A stretch of DNA of 64,000 nt from Cryptomeria japonica (Eukaryota; Streptophyta; Pinopsida; Cupressales; Cupressaceae). Under the pieces are notes generated by a model. The model had not been told where the DNA came from and did no database searches. It saw only the letters and a program-made list of their open reading frames with translations. The stretch is taken from NCBI RefSeq assembly GCF_030272615.1, contig NC_081405.1:475792008-475856007 (forward strand). Reading direction: 5' to 3'. Shown here in pieces: positions 58,276 to 64,000 of this stretch. How positions within the stretch are numbered: position 1 is the first letter of the stretch; each line of letters starts with the position of its first letter. A program made the position numbers and the translations under genes.

Positions 58276-59697
58276 TTTTAATGCTCAAAGTAGGTCACAT
58301 AAGCATTTTTAGAAAGTGCACACTGTTGGCATATGCACACTCCAATGAGACATTGTAGGTGATTGAAGGTTTTGTCATTGATGGCAACCTTACAATCCTA
58401 TGACACCAGCAAGGCATTCCACCAGCACTAGCAAGATCAGACTCTATACCGACACACAGATCATCGACACCGGCAGTGAAAGGTAGCATACCAGCACAAA
58501 GGCCGACATGATTTTTGTTGTAATATATTTTGTTTATTATTTGTAAAATCATTGTAAGCTGACTTGGCAAGTTGTAAAATGACTCTTATATAAGAGAGAT
58601 CATTGTAGAACATTTGTAAGTAAGAAAAATGAATGTAATTAGGCGAAATAAGGCAGACCTATTATGCGAATTATAGGTTAAGGGTTTATGTAAGAAGCAG
58701 AGCAGAAACTGGTACTGGATCTGGCATTATAGATGCTATTTTGAAGTAGTACAAGACATTGGATTTATACAATCCATTTTTGTAAGTCAGTGAGACTTCC
58801 CATTTTGTATTTGAGTAGTGAGGTCTAGGCAGTTGGCTTTCCTGCATGTGCAGGCCCCTCTTGTAGCAGTAATATTCTCTTATTGGCCAGTAAGTGAATA
58901 TTGTGGGTCACAAATCCCACCGAGATTTTTCCCACACCGGGTTTCCTCATTAAATCCTTGTGTTATGGTGTGTTTTTCATGTGGTTGTTTTTATCTTTGT
59001 TTATTGCATTGCTTTTTGCTTACCAGTACACAGTATTAATATGTTCTGCATGTTTTAAGTTAAGAAATTTAATATGCCAGTTAGATATTGATTCACCCCC
59101 CGCCTCTCAGTATATGTGGGAATCCTAACACACACCTCAAAACTCATCTGAACCATGATAACCATGTGCCTTGAAAAAATATCGAATCTCATCCTGGGAA
59201 GATGCCATTGGGTGGGAAAGTTCATTAAGTTTCAATGAGAATATATACCAAGGGGATTTTTGTAATATTTATTTTTCAAAATATTTATGGTCAAAAGTGA
59301 CCCTTCTTAAACTTTCAAGAATAAGCAATAAAAAAAACTTTGTAAACTCCATTTTCTTTTGGCTATGAAAAAAAACCAAATTGAATCATAGGGTTTCGCA
59401 ATTGATCAAGAAAGTATATGAACAACCAAAGAATCACAATAACTAATCTATTCCACTTGATAATCAACTAGTTTGAAGATATTGATCAATATGGAAGGCA
59501 ACTCTAACAGATCAAAAAATATGTAGACAACAAACCTTATCTGAACCCACCAACTAAGGACATAACAAGTATATCAAACCTAATCATAGGAGTCTGTAAC
59601 TTGGAAAATGTTCTTACTTATGTCAAATCAACATGCTCACCAAGCCATTTCTCATGACCATTAATATTTTTCATTATGATTTTCTAAAGTAGGCCAC
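58276..59697. repeat. 620-bp direct repeat, copy B, split by a solo LTR
   Basis: Two parts, 58276-58323 and 59131-59697, together match copy A at 54475-55088. The interruption is the solo LTR at 58324-59130 with its CACAC duplication. Confidence 0.75.
58324..59130 (+). mobile_element. Solo LTR, 807 bp
   Basis: TGTTGGCATATGC at the start and GGAATCCTAACA at the end, flanked by the perfect duplication CACAC (58319-58323 and 59131-59135). TATATAA at 58587-58593 fits a promoter. The U5 end holds a stem-loop (59085-59091 with 59107-59113) around TTCACCCCCCGCCTC. The same family recurs in reverse at 61156 and 63599, with blocks such as GCAGGCCCCT, TTATTGGCCAGTAAG and CACACCGGGTTTCC. Probably of Ty1/copia type from the terminal sequences, but no coding region proves it. 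Confidence 0.93.
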
Positions 59698-61155
59698 ATA
59701 TGAGTGTGAATGCAGTGAAGGTTGCATATGTACAAATGGGTTGAATTCATGTGTTTCAGAGGTGGCATCATAGTTTTGAGTTGGTCTGATATATTATTGT
59801 TGCAGTTTAAACATAGTGAAAATTAATGTGTTTGATAGTTTTCGGCAAGACCCTATTCAGTCTTAGTGACATCCCTATGTTTCAGTGTGACTTGGTCTAT
59901 CATTGTGATCATTTTTGGGCTATGACGACCTTTTTGTGTTATACTGATAGAGTCCTTGTTCGATGTAACAATGTGGTTCTCCTGCCGACAAGGGATTGGT
60001 TTCGATGTGACATGACTTATTAGCACATTCCTTTTTCCCTCTCATCGACCCTTTGAAGTCTTGCTGATGCAGTCTATTTTTGGCATGACTTGGTGTTTCA
60101 GTGAAAACTTTTTCACCTCTCATCGGGCTATCGCGCTTAATAGGAAATGTGGAACTATTTCACCGAGTTTGTAAGTTTGAGATTCTCTAGATCTTCCAAC
60201 CTCCGATGTGGACCCCATCAAGATTTACATATTCTATGTCGCATGATCACTGCTTGTTGGAAAAGTAGAAGTGTCACTGATTGGTTTTATTTTTGGCCAA
60301 CCTCCGATCTTTGACAGTCGGGCCCACTTCTCCCATTGGTAACTGCTCATTTGCTCACATGTCAGCTATTTGTTATATTCTTCATATCAAGTCATAAGAG
60401 TATGGGCCTAGTCTCCTTTGTGCTTGGTGATGCCATGCAGCAATTGCGGATATATTCTCCCAAGTTGTGTTAGTGTGTGTGGGCTCTATAGTGAGAAGCC
60501 TCTTATCAGGTTATTGCATCCTATATACAATTTTGAAGTCCTTTGTGTTCTTACTTGTGATTTCTAGTTGATCTCCAACCTCCGATAGTCGGACCCACTC
60601 TGTTCGAAGTGTTTGTAGATATACAACTAGCAACTAGGCGTTGGTTCTACCTGATGGTGATGTGTTCATGTGGGTCCCACTAACACCGATTTGCATTTCT
60701 GTGTAACATGGCACTGCGTCATGAGTGAAAATGTCTCTTGCAGAATATGGAAGTCTTAGTGATAAAAGGTCTTTTTCGCCATGGTGGAGATTAAGTTTGG
60801 GCAAAATATCCCCAAATGCCTCGCTATCCCACAATGACAATGATAGGAAAGATGCAGAGTGGAGCATCCTGCTATCCCACAGTAGGAATGATGGAAGAAA
60901 TGAAGACATTGCAGGGAAATAAAATGTGAAGCCAATAACATTTCTCGCTATCCCGCAACATGCAAAAGGATGAAGAGAGGATCTTGTGGTCCCGTAAAAA
61001 GAACAAAGATGTAAGGTGCATCTCACTAGCTCGCAGGAAGAGTGCTTTCACGAGAATGCATATAGCACACATGCTATATGATTTGTAGAACACATCAGTA
61101 CAACTTGTGAATCCACATGGATGTTGACCATATGACTTTGATGGCATATTTTGAT
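59698..61155. other. No gene; repeated motifs
   Basis: Non-coding but more GC-rich than its surroundings. CCAACCTCCGAT occurs near 60197, 60299 and 60573, usually followed by a GTCGG(A/G)CCCAC block (60317, 60587). GCTATCCC(A/G)CAA-type motifs recur near 60822, 60872 and 60948. It may be part of an LTR or leader of an element I do not recognise. Confidence 0.5.
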
Positions 61156-61943
61156 TGTTAGGATTCCCAAAGATACTGAGAGGGGGGGGGGCTGAATCAG
61201 TATTTGACCGGTATAATAATTTTCTTAACTTATAACATGAAAAGCATATCAAAACTATGTACATGTAAACCAAAAATAATGCAGTAAATAAGAATAGCAA
61301 CCACAACATAAGAGACACACCATAACACAATATTTTAACAAGGAAACCCGGTGTGGGAAAAACCTCAGTGAGATTTGTGACCCACAATATTCGCTTACTG
61401 GCCAATAAGAGAATATTACTGCTTACAATAGGGGCCTGCACATGCAAGAAGGCCAAGCGCCTAGAGCTCACTGCTCAATCACAAAGAAGTCACACTGACT
61501 TACAAAATAGATTATACTAGTCCAATGTCTTGTACTGCTTTAGATCAACATCTACTATGCTAGATTCAGTACCGGTTCAAGCTCTGCTATATACATAAAC
61601 CCTTATCCCAATAACTCGCACATTAGGTCTGCTATATTCTTTTCATACTTCGCCTTGTAAATGATCTACAATGATCTCATACATATATGAGTCATATTAA
61701 AATTTGCCAAGTCGGCTTACAAAAGATTTTACAATTAATTATAAAATACATTTAAACAAAATTCCCGTCAGTCATGGTGCCGATGATCAATTTTTTTGGT
61801 GCCGGTGATCTGTATACCGGTGTAGAGTCTACCGGTGCCAGTGCCTGTGTCTACCTACCAGTATCACATGATTGTAAGGTTACCATCAATGACAATACCT
61901 TCAATCACCTACAATTTCTCATTGGAGTGTGCATTTGCCAACA
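61156..61943 (-). mobile_element. Solo LTR, 788 bp, reverse orientation
   Basis: Same family as 58324-59130 on the opposite strand. The plus strand begins TGTTAGGATTCCC and ends ATTTGCCAACA. The flanking duplication TTGAT is perfect (61151-61155 and 61944-61948). The U5 stem is at 61173-61179 with 61197-61203, around a G-run on the plus strand. Confidence 0.93.
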
Positions 61944-63598
61944 TTGATGCTGCGGATGCATGCCGATAAGAAAATTGATCCACGTGGCAGTCGACCAAGT
62001 TTGGCCAGATGATTTGAACAACAAATGAGAAGATTTTAATGACACAGTGCATGCCGATATACATAGAGTTTTACACGGAAGTTGACTGACATTAACCAAG
62101 TGATTTGAAAGTTGAAAATTAAGACAAATGGCTTCCAGGGATCGAAGGATAAATCATATATGTGCATGTTGGTAACTACGGTGAGCTCATTTAAGAAGGC
62201 AGGTGTAGTCGATCCTATCTATGCAAGAAGATGGAGATTTCATTAATGGTGAATCTATTGTAGATGGTTGAGGGGCTCGAGGTGATCAAAAGAGGCAAAA
62301 TATCAGTTCTTACATGTGTAATACCCTAAAAATGGTCACCTAAACCATGGGCCCCTAATCTCGACAACATCACCAAGGTCCTAACCAAAGGCAATTAAAT
62401 CATTCTTGAGCACATTAATTAATTCTTTAATCATCAAATGCCACATGGCAAGTCAATTACTCAATATTAATTAAATATTTATTTAATTAATTGAATCATT
62501 CCAAGAATATCATTTTGATCAATTATCCTGTTTAATTTATTAAATATCCTAGCATATTTAATTAATTAATAAATTTACCATTTAATCATGCAAAGAATTA
62601 ATTTATTACAAAAGAGGAATTAATTACAAAGCAAGAGTTGAATTGAAAATAAAATAAAAGAATTGAATTGAGAGAGAAATCAAACTTGAGATATTATTTC
62701 TTTTTCTAAATTTAGAACTTGAAATTGGAAAAGCAATTAATTGAATTATTAATCATTCTCTAAAATTAGAACTCCAAGCTTTTCAGAAAAAAGAAGTCCA
62801 GTTGCATTGAAAAAATTCTTTTCTTGAATAAATCAAAGAATTATCTATTTTTATCACAAGTGCATGGAATTAATTAATTCTTATTTCCAATGCAACTTGA
62901 ACTTCTTATCTGAATGCATTTCAATTAAACTATAATTGGAATCTATCTCAAAGTTAACTTAGCCTGATTTCTCAATTATTTTCAATTAATCCTAAATTGA
63001 CCTTTTTTTGTAATCCTCTATAAATTCAACCTTCAGCTCTCATTCAAAACACCCCCAGAGATTTTTGAGAACATGCTTGGACATTATTATTACACTGATT
63101 TTGCTCTGGAGTCATTGAATATATTGTGCTTTTTTAGATTATTTGCATCCATATTTAATTTATTCCATTATTGCTTGAATCCATATTGCTTGAATTCATT
63201 ATTGTTTGAATCTTTCATCCATATTGCATCCATTTAGCTTAATATCATGCTCATATAGATTAAATCCTTTGTCTTGGTGTAGTCTAGTCACTGATAGTGC
63301 TTATAAAAATCTGAGAGCAATCTTATACTCGCATCTTTTAAAAGGCAATTAGTTGCTTTGTTATGGTTTATTATTTATTGATTATTGATTTACTAACCAT
63401 ACATGTAATGACTTAATTGAAGTGCTGTGCCTGCAGCTATCAAACTTATCTCACTTTTTCACACACACCATCTCTAGCACCCACCATGGGGCAGAAGACT
63501 ACATTTTTCGGCCTCCAAGACTAACTTTTTTATTTTTGTTATTTTTCAAATTTTAGACTTTTCGGATTTTTGGCCTTACAAATTTTGCATCATATCAT
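61944..63598. other. No gene; possible undetermined LTR
   Basis: 62317 begins TGTAATACCCTAAAA and is followed by very AT-rich DNA full of ATTTAATTAATT. CTCTATAAATTC near 63018 could be a promoter. This pattern resembles a gypsy LTR, but I found no closing CA with a matching target duplication, so it is not called. Confidence 0.4.
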
Positions 63599-64000
63599 TG
63601 TTAGGAATCCCACAGATACTGAGAGGGGGGGGGGGTGTGAATCAGTATCTAATCGGTAATTAGAATTTCTTAACTTAAAACATGCAAAACATATTATAAC
63701 AGAGTACCAGTATGCAAGAAATAATGCAATAAATAGAATCAAGAACATCCACATGAAAAGCACACCATAACACAAGGATTTAACAAGGAAACCCGGTGTG
63801 GAAAAAACCTCAGTGGGATTTGTGACCCACAATATTCACTCACTGGCCAATAAGAGAATATTACTTACAATAGGGGCCTGCACATACAGGAAGGCCAACT
63901 GCCTAGAGCTCACTGCTCAATGGGAAGTCTCACTGACTTACACTGTGGATTATACAAATCCAATATCTTGTACTATTTTACAATAGCATCTATAATGCCA
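63599..64000 (-). mobile_element. Partial LTR of the 58324 family, cut by the window end
   Basis: Plus strand begins TGTTAGGAATCCCACAGATA, with the U5 stem-loop (AGATACTGA 63614-63622 and TCAGTATCT 63642-63650) around an 11-G run. Blocks match 61156-61943 in order (GGAAACCCGGTGTG, GTGACCCACAATATTC, AGGGGCCTGCAC). Whether it is solo or part of a full element cannot be seen. Confidence 0.9.

Noticed and set aside
62317-63510. A further solo LTR beginning TGTAATACCC
   Set aside because: The start and a possible TATA look right, but no CA end with a matching 5-bp duplication could be found.

Overview
The window looks like nuclear DNA of a seed plant, most likely a gymnosperm such as a conifer. 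It is AT-rich and dominated by retrotransposon remains: LTR elements, solo LTRs, plant L1-type LINEs and a hAT relic. It holds one convincing host gene. The assignment to conifers is an inference from overall composition, not a species identification.

Layout. 287-16525 is a complete, recently inserted Ty3/gypsy element of the Tat type on the minus strand, with 1893-bp LTRs, a CCTAT target duplication, a tRNA-Trp primer site and a polypurine tract. Its gag-pol is one unshifted frame broken by nine stop codons. It sits just downstream of a hAT transposase pseudogene (16546-19254, minus). Then comes a 20-bp minisatellite that repeatedly flips orientation (20104-23845), split by a 1240-bp solo LTR. 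A LINE fragment (24340-25404) and a 290-bp foldback (25592-25881) follow. The host gene at 26336-26965 (minus) encodes a class I PR-4 protein (signal peptide, hevein domain, Gly hinge, barwin domain) with TATA, GCC-box, G-box and W-box upstream and AATAAA downstream.

28.2-30.0 kb is a tandem duplication split by a solo LTR (TSD GTTGT). 34.5-36.7 kb carries a much decayed LINE ORF1-like stretch on the minus strand. 38676-43280 is a 5'-truncated LINE with a 9-bp target duplication. It carries reverse transcriptase, zinc-binding and RNase H regions plus an unexpected third ORF downstream of RNase H. At 44.5-44.85 kb lies a promoter-only relic of a second PR-4 gene. 49.5-51.3 kb holds a second, decayed copy of the third-ORF module, and 51.9-52.8 kb a LINE with ORF1 joined directly to a 3' tail. 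55.8-57.7 kb is a gag relic flanked by 620-bp direct repeats, one of them split by a solo LTR (TSD CACAC). 61156-61943 is another solo LTR of that family in reverse orientation (TSD TTGAT), and 63599 to the end is a partial copy.

The most unusual signals are the LINE third ORF inside the target duplications and repeated elsewhere, the orientation-switching minisatellite, a stem-loop with a C-rich loop at the U5 end of four LTRs whose stem sequence changes while pairing is kept, and decay by stop codons almost without frameshifts. All boundaries and identities were read by eye; no database search was made.
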